Positions 1 to 8,178 of a DNA stretch of 64,000 nt are shown piece after piece. Each line of letters starts with the position of its first letter. Within the stretch, counting starts at the first letter, position 1. The translations under genes and the position numbers were made by a program. The notes beneath the pieces were generated by a model. It saw nothing but the letters and a program-made list of their open reading frames with translations. It was not told the DNA's origin and did no database searches. The stretch is from CAVWSM01 sp963799425 (GTDB lineage: Bacteria; Actinomycetota; Actinomycetes; Jiangellales; Jiangellaceae), in the NCBI GenBank assembly GCA_963799425.1, contig CAWCXA010000020.1, positions 147,480-211,479 on the forward strand. Direction: 5' to 3'.

Positions 1-272
1 TCCACCTGCGCCATCACCGTGTCCCTCACGACACGCGTCACGAGACCGCTGAACCGGTTGCGCACCGAGTGCGCCACCACCGGGGGATCGTCGTCTTGAC
101 CGCCCGCGTCGGCCAGCTCCTGCGCGAAACGCGCTAAATCCACCCCGTCAATGGCTGCCCGGCCGGACGCATCGGTGGTCGTCTCGAACCGCCCGGACTC
201 CGCCCAGCGACGCACCGTGTCGTCGCTGACCCCGAGCAGATTCGCCGCTTCCTTGATCCGAAACTTCGGCAC
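1..272 (-). CDS. TOBE/HTH molybdate-type regulator, partial
   Basis: This is the first ~90 residues of a protein that runs off the left edge. Reading from a GTG at 272, it opens with a MerR/excisionase-like helix-turn-helix (FRIKEAANLLGVSDDTVRRW), followed by a short linker and the start of a TOBE-like segment (NRFSGLVTRVVRDTVMAQVE). HTH plus TOBE is the layout of small actinobacterial molybdopterin/molybdate-binding regulators, usually ~130 aa and often beside modABC. That context lies outside the window, so the ligand is inferred. It is divergent from the kinase gene at 473, leaving a 200-base gap with no other gene. Confidence 0.7.
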   Translation of the reverse strand, partial: MPKFRIKEAANLLGVSDDTVRRWAESGRFETTTDASGRAAIDGVDLARFAQELADAGGQDDDPPVVAHSVRNRFSGLVTRVVRDTVMAQV

Positions 273-472
273 GGGCGAAGTGTAACCGCAGATGCGGTCG
301 ATTCCGCGAGTCTCTTACTCACGTACCGTTGGATTGGCCTATCCGGCCCGCATGGGCGGTGATCGGGAATCATGCTCCCGAAGGCGGCCCGGATGCAGGA
401 TGCTGGTTCTGACTTTCGCCTCGCGCCGGGACGAAGCCGCCAGCCCGTCCGTCACACCGCTGTGGAGGACCA

Positions 473-2281
473 GTGAGCCTCACCGATCCAGCAGTCGAGC
501 CTGCGGCTGTGACTGCCGACGCCCAGGCCCGCGCAGACGCCCTGGCCTCGGTCGTCGAGGACCTCGCCGGGAAGTTCTCCCTGCGGCCCTTGTTGGAGCG
601 AATCCTTCGACGCTCGGTGGAGCTCCTCGGATGCGACGCCGGCTCCATGTGCATCGTGGACGAGGCTGCCGGCATCTACCGGAAAGAGGCCGACTTCGGC
701 ATCGCCTGCCAGTCCGGTCACAGCTTCCCGCTGTCGGAGGGCATGACGGGGGCCGTCGTTGCGCGCCGCGGCCCAGTCATCTTTGCCGAGTACGCCCAAG
801 TGCCGGGCGGCCACGTCGCGCCAATCGACCGCGCCACGCTGCACGGGGTAATCGGGGTTCCCATCAACTGGCGCGGCTCCATCATCGGCGCCTGCATCGT
901 GTTCAGCCGCGATCCCGCGCGCAGCTTCACCGACAGCGACGCCCGGCTGCTCGAGCTCTTCGCCACACACGCCGCTCTCGCGATCGTCAACGCGCGTATG
1001 CACGAGCAGACGGACGAACGTGCGCGCGCGGAGGCCACCGCCACCGAGCGGGAGCGCCTCCTCCGCGAGGTCCACGACAGCGTCGCGCAGGGCCTGGCTT
1101 CCGTGCTCGTACATCTCGAGGGTGTCGCTCTGGACCAGGAGGGTGAGGCGACAAGGCACCTGGCCGCAGCGCGCGAGGCCGCCCACGCCGCGCTGACTGA
1201 CACCCGTCGCACGGTGCTCGGGCTCGCCCCTTCCCTGCTCGAGGGACACTCGCTCGAGGAGGCGATTGGGCTCGAGATCGCGTGGGCCCGCTCCACCGGC
1301 AACCTGGACGCGAAGCTCGTCGTCGCCGGGAAGCAGTCCCCGCTCACGCCTGAGGTGGCCCACCAGGCATTTCGCATCGCCCAGGAGGCGCTCACCAACA
1401 TCGTCCAGCACGCGGCGGCCACGTCGGCGCGGGTCGGCATCGTGTACGGGTCCGCCGGCGTCGTGCTGCTCGTGCAGGACGACGGGCGGGGTTTCGAGGG
1501 TGCCAGTCTGCACGGTGCGGATGACGGTGCGGTCGGGCTGCGTGGCATCGTCGCGCGGGCTCGCGCGCTCGGCGGCTCGGTCGAGGTCGAGTCCACCCCT
1601 GGCTGGGGCACCCGCATCCGCGCGTTCCTGCCCTATCAATCGCCCGATCCGGCTACCGGATCCGCGCCTCGTCTGAAGGTTCTCGTGGTCGACGACCAGG
1701 CAGTCGTCCGGGCCGGCCTGGCCCGGCTGTTATCGGCAGCAGAACCTGGCGTACAAGTTGTTGCGGAGATACATGGCGCGCACCAATTGGTCGACGCCTA
1801 TCGCCTGTTGCAGCCGGACGTCGTACTCGTGGACTCGCACCTCCCCGACCTGGACGGCGTCGAGTGCACCCGACAACTCATTGCCGAAGACCCCTCGGCC
1901 GCGATAGTCCTGCTCAACGCGACACCCGGCGACGCCCTCGTCGACCAAGCCCTGCGGGCGGGTGCGCGCGGCTGTGTTGGCGCCGATGTCGACGGTCCGG
2001 AGCTGGCCCGAGCCGTGCTCGCCGCCGCCGACGGCGGGATCACGCTCTCCGCCAGCGTCCGGGACGGGTTGCAACACGCGCCCGAACCGCACTCCGATTT
2101 GCCTGCGCTCACGTCGCGCGAGCGTGAGGTGCGCGACCTGCTCGAACGCGGTCTGCGCGACAAGCAGATCGCCGAGAGACTCCAGATCTCGGTGAAAACC
2201 GTGGAAAAGCACGTTGGCGCCGTTCTTCGCAAGACCAGGGCGAGGAGCCGTACGGAGGTCGCCGCCCGCGGCCACAAGTAG
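473..2281 (+). CDS. Hybrid GAF sensor kinase fused to NarL-type response regulator
   Basis: This 602-aa protein carries a whole two-component pathway. A GAF domain spans about residues 25-175. A HisKA_3 dimerisation segment follows, with the likely phospho-acceptor His201 in REVHDSVAQGLAS. The HATPase domain (about 290-388) has N-box QEALTNIVQHA and DDGRGF. A receiver domain (about 401-520) shows VVDDQ and likely phospho-Asp454 in VLVDSHLPD. A LuxR/NarL HTH (about 545-598) contains LTSREREV and ISVKTVEKHV. There is no transmembrane segment, so sensing is probably cytosolic through GAF. The GTG start at 473 follows GGAGGACCA. NarX-like kinases and NarL-like regulators are normally two proteins, so this is an unusual fusion. 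The target is unknown; the sugar operon just downstream is a possibility. Confidence 0.88.
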   Translation: MSLTDPAVEPAAVTADAQARADALASVVEDLAGKFSLRPLLERILRRSVELLGCDAGSMCIVDEAAGIYRKEADFGIACQSGHSFPLSEGMTGAVVARRGPVIFAEYAQVPGGHVAPIDRATLHGVIGVPINWRGSIIGACIVFSRDPARSFTDSDARLLELFATHAALAIVNARMHEQTDERARAEATATERERLLREVHDSVAQGLASVLVHLEGVALDQEGEATRHLAAAREAAHAALTDTRRTVLGLAPSLLEGHSLEEAIGLEIAWARSTGNLDAKLVVAGKQSPLTPEVAHQAFRIAQEALTNIVQHAAATSARVGIVYGSAGVVLLVQDDGRGFEGASLHGADDGAVGLRGIVARARALGGSVEVESTPGWGTRIRAFLPYQSPDPATGSAPRLKVLVVDDQAVVRAGLARLLSAAEPGVQVVAEIHGAHQLVDAYRLLQPDVVLVDSHLPDLDGVECTRQLIAEDPSAAIVLLNATPGDALVDQALRAGARGCVGADVDGPELARAVLAAADGGITLSASVRDGLQHAPEPHSDLPALTSREREVRDLLERGLRDKQIAERLQISVKTVEKHVGAVLRKTRARSRTEVAARGHK

Positions 2282-2312
2282 GGAAATCCCTCATACAGAG
2301 GGGGACTTTCCC
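2281..2312 (+). terminator. Hairpin after the sensor-kinase gene
   Basis: An inverted repeat begins at the last base of the kinase stop codon. Arms GGGAAA/TTTCCC continue into TCCCTC against GAGGGGGA with a small bulge, around the loop ATACA. No T-run follows, as is common in high-GC actinobacteria. It would separate the kinase from the aldolase operon and could act as a terminator or attenuator. Confidence 0.45.
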
Positions 2313-2377
2313 CGACGCGCCGCGGACCACCCACGACCTAGCCTTCGCTTGAGGCGACCCCGCGGAGGTGGTCAACG

Positions 2378-3238
2378 GTGCCCGTCGTACCGCTGAAGGA
2401 CATCGTCGACCGTGCGTTCGCCGAGCGCTACGGCGTCGCAGCGATCAACGTCGTCAACGACCTGAGCATGGAAGCCGTGCTCGCCGCTGCCGTCGAAGAG
2501 CGAGCCCCGGTCATCGTCCAGACGTCAGTGAAGACGGTGAAGTCCGTTGGGCTCGACCTGCTTTATGCCATGTGGCGGGAGATGACGGCTGGGATCGAGG
2601 TCCCGGTGAGCCTGCACCTTGACCACTGCCCGGAGCGGGAGGTCATCTCCGACTGCCTGCGCAAGGGCTGGAACAGCGTGCTCTTCGACGCGTCGTCACT
2701 TCCGGTGGAGGAGAACCAGCGGCAAACGGTCGAGGTCGTCAAGGAGGCCCGCTCCTATGGCGCGCACGTCGAGGGGGAGATCGAGTCCATCACGGGCGTG
2801 GAGGACGGCATCGGGTCGGACGCGGAGTCGCACCGCCAGACGCTTGCCGTCGCGCTGACGTTCATCCGGGAGACCGGCGTCGACGTCTTCGCGCCAGCGA
2901 TCGGCAACGCCCACGGTGAGTACAAGAGCGAGCCCAAGCTCGACGCGCAGCGCGTGAGCGACATCGTCGAGGCCGAGCCCATTCCGATCGCGCTACACGG
3001 CGGTACCGGCATGACGGACGCGCAGTTCAGTGACCTCATCTCCCGCGGCTGCGCCAAGGTCAACATCTCGACCGCTCTCAAGGTCACGTACATGAAGTCC
3101 AACCTTGAGTTCCTCCGGGACGCCGAGACCAAGGACAAGTGGGACCCACCGTCCTTGTTCCGCGCCGTCCGAGCTGACGTGCTCGCCATGGCGGCGGACC
3201 ACATGCGACGGTTCGGCAGCTCCGGCAGGGCGTGGTGA
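2378..3238 (+). CDS. Class II ketose-bisphosphate aldolase (GatY/KbaY/FbaA family)
   Basis: This 286-aa zinc-dependent class II aldolase would cleave or form a ketose (bis)phosphate using DHAP. The zinc/catalytic motif SLHLDHC lies near residue 80, the second His motif (NAHGEYK) near 188, and the phosphate/Na loop (ALHGGTGM) near 216. Length is normal for the family. The GTG start at 2378 follows GCGGAGGTGG. It overlaps the HAD phosphatase gene downstream and leads the dhaL-dhaK operon, so DHAP is the likely shared metabolite. The exact sugar cannot be read from the sequence. It is not obviously the housekeeping FbaA. Confidence 0.88.
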   Translation: MPVVPLKDIVDRAFAERYGVAAINVVNDLSMEAVLAAAVEERAPVIVQTSVKTVKSVGLDLLYAMWREMTAGIEVPVSLHLDHCPEREVISDCLRKGWNSVLFDASSLPVEENQRQTVEVVKEARSYGAHVEGEIESITGVEDGIGSDAESHRQTLAVALTFIRETGVDVFAPAIGNAHGEYKSEPKLDAQRVSDIVEAEPIPIALHGGTGMTDAQFSDLISRGCAKVNISTALKVTYMKSNLEFLRDAETKDKWDPPSLFRAVRADVLAMAADHMRRFGSSGRAW

Positions 3239-4029
3239 CGCTGGTGCCTGCCCTGATCTTCGACTGCGACGGAGTGCTTGCCGACACCGAGCGATTCGGA
3301 CATCTGCCCGCGTTCAATCAAATGTTCACCGAGTTCGGGCTGCCGGTGCGGTGGAGCGAGGACGACTATGCGGAGAAGCTCAAGATCGGCGGCGGCAAAG
3401 AGCGCATGGCGAGCCTGCTCACGCCCGAGTTCATCGCCGAGGCCGGGCTGCCCGCCGATCCCGACGGCCAGAAAGAGGCGGTCGCGGCCTGGCACAAGCG
3501 CAAGACCGAGATCTACACGGCGATGGTGAACGAGGGTCGGCTGCCCAGTCGTCCCGGCGTCGCGCGACTCGTCGAGGAGGCCGCTGCCGCCGGCTGGTCG
3601 CTCGCCGTCGCGTCCACGTCGGCTGAGCCGTCCGTCCGTGCCGTACTCGAGCACGTCGTAGGTTCCGACCGAGCGGCGAGCTTCACTGTGCTCGCGGGCG
3701 ACGTCGTACCACGCAAGAAGCCGGCGCCGGACATATACGTGCTGACCCTCGAACGACTTGGCCTCGATGCCTCCGACGCCGTCGTCGTGGAAGACAGTCG
3801 CAACGGGCTGGAGGCAGCTGACGCCGCGGGGCTGGCGTGCCTCGTGACCGTCAACGGCTACACCGAGCACGAGGACTTCTCCGAGGCCGCCCTCGTCGTC
3901 ACGAGCCTCGGCGACCCCGACGGTGAGCACACCCGTGTTCTCGCCAACCGCACAGCTGCGCAGCCGGGTGACTGGATCGTCCTCGACGACGTTGCAAGCT
4001 GCCTCGCCGTACGACACCCGACCGGCTAG
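3232..4029 (+). CDS. HAD-superfamily phosphatase/phosphoglucomutase-like protein
   Basis: This 265-aa haloacid dehalogenase-like hydrolase belongs to the CbbY/beta-phosphoglucomutase group. Motif I is IFDCDGVLADTE near the N terminus, motif II is the AVASTSAE region, motif III is KKPAPDIYV, and motif IV is VVVEDSRNGLEAA. The region between motifs I and II is a helical C1-type cap. The GTG start overlaps the end of the aldolase gene by seven bases, implying translational coupling. In this operon it probably dephosphorylates or isomerises a sugar phosphate made or used by the aldolase and DhaK. CbbY homologues also remove inhibitory xylulose bisphosphate, so specificity is open. Confidence 0.87.
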   Translation: MVTLVPALIFDCDGVLADTERFGHLPAFNQMFTEFGLPVRWSEDDYAEKLKIGGGKERMASLLTPEFIAEAGLPADPDGQKEAVAAWHKRKTEIYTAMVNEGRLPSRPGVARLVEEAAAAGWSLAVASTSAEPSVRAVLEHVVGSDRAASFTVLAGDVVPRKKPAPDIYVLTLERLGLDASDAVVVEDSRNGLEAADAAGLACLVTVNGYTEHEDFSEAALVVTSLGDPDGEHTRVLANRTAAQPGDWIVLDDVASCLAVRHPTG

Positions 4030-4037
4030 GAGGGCCG

Positions 4038-4700
4038 ATGGCAGACTCGAGCTTCGCCGACGTCGAGTACGTCGTCCATACGATCGCGCAGACCGCGGTC
4101 GACAACGAGAAGTACTTTGGCGACCTTGATGCGGTGGTCGGCGACGGCGACTTCGGGTATTCGATGGCCCGCGGCTTCGAGATCGTGCTCGCCGAATGGG
4201 ACACGTTCGACCGTACGGACATCGGCACGTTCCTCAAGAAGATCGCCCTCACCATCACGGGCCGCATCGGTGGCACGTCCGGCCCGATCTGGGGCACCGC
4301 GTTTCTGCGTGCCGGCGCAACCGCGGGTGACCGTACGGAGATCACGGCCGACGACGCGATCACGATGCTGCGGGCCGCAATCGAGGGAATCAAGGCTCGC
4401 GGCCAGTCCGACATCGGTGACAAGACATTGCTGGACGCGCTGATGCCTGCGACAGACCGGTTGGCCAGCGAGCTCGACGCCGGCGCCGATCCGCAGTCAG
4501 CGCTCGACGCGACCGCGGCAGTCGCGCGCGAACAGGCCGAGGCGACGCGCGAGATGCTCGCGAAGCGCGGTCGCGCGGCGTACACCGGCGAACGCAGCAT
4601 CGGCACCCTCGACGCTGGCGCCGTCGCAGTCGCCGTCATGGCGGAACAGGTTGCCAAGGGTTGGTCCGACCGTGCCACCCCATCCACCGACGCCCAATAG
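4038..4700 (+). CDS. dhaL: Dihydroxyacetone kinase ADP-binding subunit DhaL
   Basis: This 220-aa nucleotide-binding subunit of a split dihydroxyacetone (or related ketose) kinase has the Mg-binding aspartate motif VVGDGDFGYSM near residue 34, RIGGTSGPIWG near 75, GDKTLLDAL near 132, and the C-terminal GAVAVAVMAEQVAKGW. The ATG start follows CTAGGAGGGCC eight bases after the HAD gene. It lies immediately before dhaK. No DhaM phosphotransferase gene is nearby, so it either uses ATP directly, as in the Dak or erythrulose-kinase branches, or takes phosphate from a PTS protein encoded elsewhere. Confidence 0.93.
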   Translation: MADSSFADVEYVVHTIAQTAVDNEKYFGDLDAVVGDGDFGYSMARGFEIVLAEWDTFDRTDIGTFLKKIALTITGRIGGTSGPIWGTAFLRAGATAGDRTEITADDAITMLRAAIEGIKARGQSDIGDKTLLDALMPATDRLASELDAGADPQSALDATAAVAREQAEATREMLAKRGRAAYTGERSIGTLDAGAVAVAVMAEQVAKGWSDRATPSTDAQ

Positions 4701-4708
4701 GAGGCGCT

Positions 4709-5704
4709 GTGAAGAAGTTCGTGAACGACCCGAAGCAATTCGTCCCAGAGATGCTCAAGGGCATCGCCTTGGCCAACCCGGACACGCTCAAGTACGTGCC
4801 CGAGTACAACCTCATCATGCGGTCGGACGCACCCCGCGACGACAAGGTGTCGATCATCCAGGGCTCCGGGTCGGGCCACGAGCCGGCACACGTCATGATC
4901 GTCGGCAAAGGGATGCTCGACGCGGCATGCCCCGGCGACGTGTTCTCCGCACCGCCGATGGACTACGTGCTCGAGACGAGCAAGCTGCTGAACACGCCCA
5001 AAGGTGTGCTGCACTTGATCAACAACTACACGGGCGACCGCATGGCGTTCGACATGGGCCGTGAGCTGGCAGACGCCGAAGGCGTCAACATCCAGACCGT
5101 CATCGTCGACGACGACGTTGCCGTCAAGGACTCGACCTACACCGTCGGGCGGCGCGGGGTTGCGGGCAACTTCTTCGTCATCAAGGCCGTCGGCGCCGCC
5201 GCCGAACAGGGCGCCGAGCTCGCCGACCTGGTGGCGATCGGCAACCGGGTCAACTCGGTGACCAGGACCATGGGCATGGCCTTGACCTCCTGCACCCCAC
5301 CCGCGAAGGGCTCGCCGCTGTTCGAGCTCGGCGACGACGAGATGGAGATGGGCGTCGGCATCCACGGCGAGCCCGGCAGGCGGCGCGAAAAGCTCGCCGG
5401 CGCCAACGAGATCATCGACGAGTTGCTCGAGGCGGTGGTCACCGATCTGCCCTACGAGCGGGGCGACAATGTGGCTCTGATGATCAACGGGCTGGGCGGT
5501 ACGCCGATCAGCGAGCTCTACATTCTTTATGGGCGCGCGCACGAGCAGCTCGGCAGTCGCGGCATCAACGTGGGCCGCAACTACGTGGGTGAGTACTGCA
5601 CCTCGCTCGACATGGCCGGCGTCTCGCTGACGCTCGTCAAGCTCGATGACGAACTCGTTTCGCTGTTCTCGGCTCCGGCGGAGATCGCGATCCGCACTTT
5701 CTGA
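4709..5704 (+). CDS. dhaK: Dihydroxyacetone kinase substrate-binding subunit DhaK
   Basis: This 331-aa subunit binds dihydroxyacetone covalently through a histidine hemiaminal. The signature EMGVGIHGEPG carries that His near residue 216, and GSGSGHEPAH near 50-59 forms the glycine-rich substrate loop. The GTG at 4709 follows TAGGAGGCGCT directly after the dhaL stop and aligns with family N termini, so it is preferred over an in-frame upstream start inside dhaL. DhaK, DhaL, aldolase and HAD probably form one operon that feeds or draws on DHAP. A close relative could phosphorylate erythrulose instead. Confidence 0.93.
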   Translation: MKKFVNDPKQFVPEMLKGIALANPDTLKYVPEYNLIMRSDAPRDDKVSIIQGSGSGHEPAHVMIVGKGMLDAACPGDVFSAPPMDYVLETSKLLNTPKGVLHLINNYTGDRMAFDMGRELADAEGVNIQTVIVDDDVAVKDSTYTVGRRGVAGNFFVIKAVGAAAEQGAELADLVAIGNRVNSVTRTMGMALTSCTPPAKGSPLFELGDDEMEMGVGIHGEPGRRREKLAGANEIIDELLEAVVTDLPYERGDNVALMINGLGGTPISELYILYGRAHEQLGSRGINVGRNYVGEYCTSLDMAGVSLTLVKLDDELVSLFSAPAEIAIRTF

Positions 5705-5742
5705 GACGGTGGAGCGACTCGCGCGATCAAGAGAGGTCAGTC

Positions 5743-6577
5743 ATGAGCACCCCATCCACGCCCGACACCATCGTTCTGGTCCACGGGTTCTGGGTCACCC
5801 CCCGGAGCTGGGAGGACTGGGTCGGCCCGATACGAGAAGCGCGGGTTCCGCGTGCTGACCCCGGCATACCCCGGATTTGAGGTCGAGGTGGAGGCGTTAA
5901 ACACCGACCCGACCCCGATCGTCGACCTCACAGCGCCGGCCATCATTGAGAAGCTCGAGTCGGTCGTGCGCGAGCTCGAGTCCCCGCCCATCATCATGGG
6001 CCACTCGGCTGGTGGGGCGTTCACCCAGGTGCTGCTCGACCACGGGTACGGAGCAGCGGGAGTTGTCATCAACTCTGCACCCACTGAAGGGGTCAAGGTT
6101 TCGCCGCTCAGTCAGATCCGTTCCTTCTTCCCGGTGCTGAAGAACCCGGCGAATCATCACAGGGCAGTCGGGTTCAACCATGACCAGTGGCACTACGCGT
6201 TCACGAACACGTTCGGCGAGGAGGAGTCGCGGCGGCTCTACGAGCGGTACGCGATACCCGCGTCCGGCCGCATCCTGTGGAACAGCGTGCTGGCCAACTA
6301 CGAGCCGGGACCGCAGGACATCTCGGTTGACTATCACAACGACAACCGGGCGCCGCTGCTGTTCCTGTCCGGAGGCGTCGATCACCTGATGCCGCCCAAG
6401 GTCCAGGAGTCGAACGTCAAGCACTACAAGTCGAACACCGTGACAGAAGTCAAGGTGTACGAGGGACGGCCACACCTGATGCCCTCCGGACCGGGGTGGG
6501 AGGAGATCGCCGACTACGCACTTGACTGGGCACTGAGCCATGCCCAGCCCTCCCGCCCGATCACCCCGATGGGGTGA
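5743..6577 (+). pseudogene. Alpha/beta hydrolase, frameshifted
   Basis: An esterase-like alpha/beta hydrolase is split by one frameshift. The N terminus from ATG 5743 reads TIVLVHGFWVTPRSWEDWVGP. Around 5830 the frame changes, and it continues with YEKRGFRVLTPAYPGFE, the nucleophile elbow GHSAGGA, an acid region LFLSGGVDHLMPP and the catalytic His in EGRPHLMP, ending at 6577. All catalytic parts are present, so a one-base indel near 5832, possibly an assembly error, is enough to explain the break. If real, the protein would stop at about 46 aa. The substrate is unknown. Confidence 0.8.
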
Positions 6578-6623
6578 GGCCGCGCGCACGCAATATCACT
6601 AGGGTCACGCTCGGAGGTCCCAC

Positions 6624-7094
6624 ATGTCTGCCTACGAACCTGTCCCAACCGAACGACCAGGACCACCGCACCCAACCGTGGACGCCGGCAGGCTATGGGC
6701 CGGCGGGGTGGCCACGGCGATTGTCGCCGCACTCGTGGCTCTGGTTGGTGTGCTCGTGTGGGAGGACGTGCTGGACATCGTGATGGTTCGCCCGCCACGC
6801 CTTGAGGTCGGGGAGTCGTTCGCCTTTCAGTACGCCTTCACCGCCGCCGTCCTGGCGCTAGTGGCCACGGGCCTGGCCCACCTGCTCGTGATCGCGGCGC
6901 CTCGCCCGCTGGCCTTCTTCGCGTGGATCATGGCGCTGGCCACCATTGTCGGCTTCGCGATCCCCTACAGCCTTGATGGCACGACGGAGGGCCAGGTTGC
7001 CACCAGCCTGACCAACCTCGTGATTGGCCTGTGCATCCTCTCCCTCGTCTATTCCATCGTGAGCAGGACCACCCACTGGGAGCAACTGGCCTGA
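6624..7094 (+). CDS. DUF6069-like four-helix membrane protein
   Basis: This 156-aa protein has a proline-rich N-terminal tail and four predicted membrane helices (about residues 25-50, 72-95, 100-120 and 128-148). It resembles the actinobacterial DUF6069 family, which has no known function. The ATG follows CGGAGGTCCCAC. It stands alone, converging on the cobalamin-binding-type gene that ends 28 bases downstream. No catalytic motif is visible. Confidence 0.72.
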   Translation: MSAYEPVPTERPGPPHPTVDAGRLWAGGVATAIVAALVALVGVLVWEDVLDIVMVRPPRLEVGESFAFQYAFTAAVLALVATGLAHLLVIAAPRPLAFFAWIMALATIVGFAIPYSLDGTTEGQVATSLTNLVIGLCILSLVYSIVSRTTHWEQLA

Positions 7095-7122
7095 ACCGAC
7101 CGTCGCACCCGGCGAATCGAGG

Positions 7123-8008
7123 TCACGACACGCGGACGGCCGCATCCTTGTGCGGCGCGGGCATCCGGCCGGGATGCAGGATGCCCGCGATCGCCTCGAC
7201 ACCCTCGACGAGCCGGGGGCCCGGCCGAACGACGATGCCGTCCGCGTCGAGCGCCCACACCGCGGCACCCGGGAACCTGGCGGCGACCGTGCGCGCCTGA
7301 CTTGCGGCGCCGCCAAGGTGGAAACCGCACGGCGCGACGAGGACTACATCGGGCCGGGCGGCCACCAGCTCCTGCCAACTCGTCTGCACCGAGCGCGCAG
7401 CCGGGCGAGCAGCCACCGGCTCGCCGCCCGCCGCCCGCACGAGGTCGGGCACCCAGTGGCCGGCGGTGAACGGCGGGTCGACCCATTCGACGACGACAAC
7501 CCGCGGTCTGGGCAGGCGCGAGACGGCGGATTCCACGGCGGCAAGCCGAGCCCGCAATCGTAGACACGAGCGCGTCGGCCCGCTCGGCAACCCCGGTGCG
7601 AGCGCCGACGGCCACAACCGTGTCGAGCACCTCGTCCAGCGTGTACGGGTCCAGCGACAGGACGTCGGCCCGGCAGCCTAGATAGTCCAGAGCGTCGGAC
7701 ACATGGCCCGAGGGCAGCGCACAAACCCGGCAGAGGTCCTGGGTGAGGATCAGCTCGGGGTTCAGGTCGGCCAACGCGTTCGCGTGCAAGGTATACAGTT
7801 CGCCGCCGGACGCGAGCTGCGCCCGTACGTACTCGTCGATGTCGCCCGGACTCATGCCGCGGGTGTCCCGGCCGCCGACAACGACTGTCTTGTCAACGCG
7901 TGCCGAGGCAGGCTCGTCGCACTCGAAAGTCACGCCGACCAGGTCATCGCCCAGGCCAAGGGAATAGACGATCTCCGTGGCGGATGGCAGCAATGACACC
8001 AGTCGCAT
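7123..8008 (-). pseudogene. Cobalamin-binding/BtuF-like periplasmic-binding-fold protein, frameshifted
   Basis: The N-terminal half reads from ATG 8008 with RLVSLLPSATEIVYSLGLGD and LILTQDLCRVCALP, hallmarks of BtuF/FecB-fold cobalamin-binding proteins. Near 7560 the frame changes, and the C-terminal half (RPRVVVVEWVDPPFTAGHW, then PDVVLVAPCGFHL) continues to 7123. Joined, the protein is about 295 aa, normal for the actinobacterial family. It lacks a signal peptide, so it belongs to the cytosolic type often annotated as cobalamin-binding protein. One indel explains the break. No transporter genes are adjacent. Confidence 0.8.
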
Positions 8009-8178
8009 GCCACCATCCTCGCGAGCCCTTCGCGGGTCTGCCAGGCGGGTAGCATCGAGAGTGCGTCGCCGGGCGCATCCGGTCCGCGGGGTAGGGAGCA
8101 TCCCACCGGCAGCAGGGCATCTATCAGACGACGGACCTCGGCCCGCCGGACGCGGACACGGGCTGATGGAGGTTCGCC

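Noticed and set aside
3899..5542. Long open frame antisense to the HAD, dhaL and dhaK genes
   Set aside because: It has no recognisable motif and a composition typical of a high-GC shadow frame. The plus-strand genes have full family signatures.
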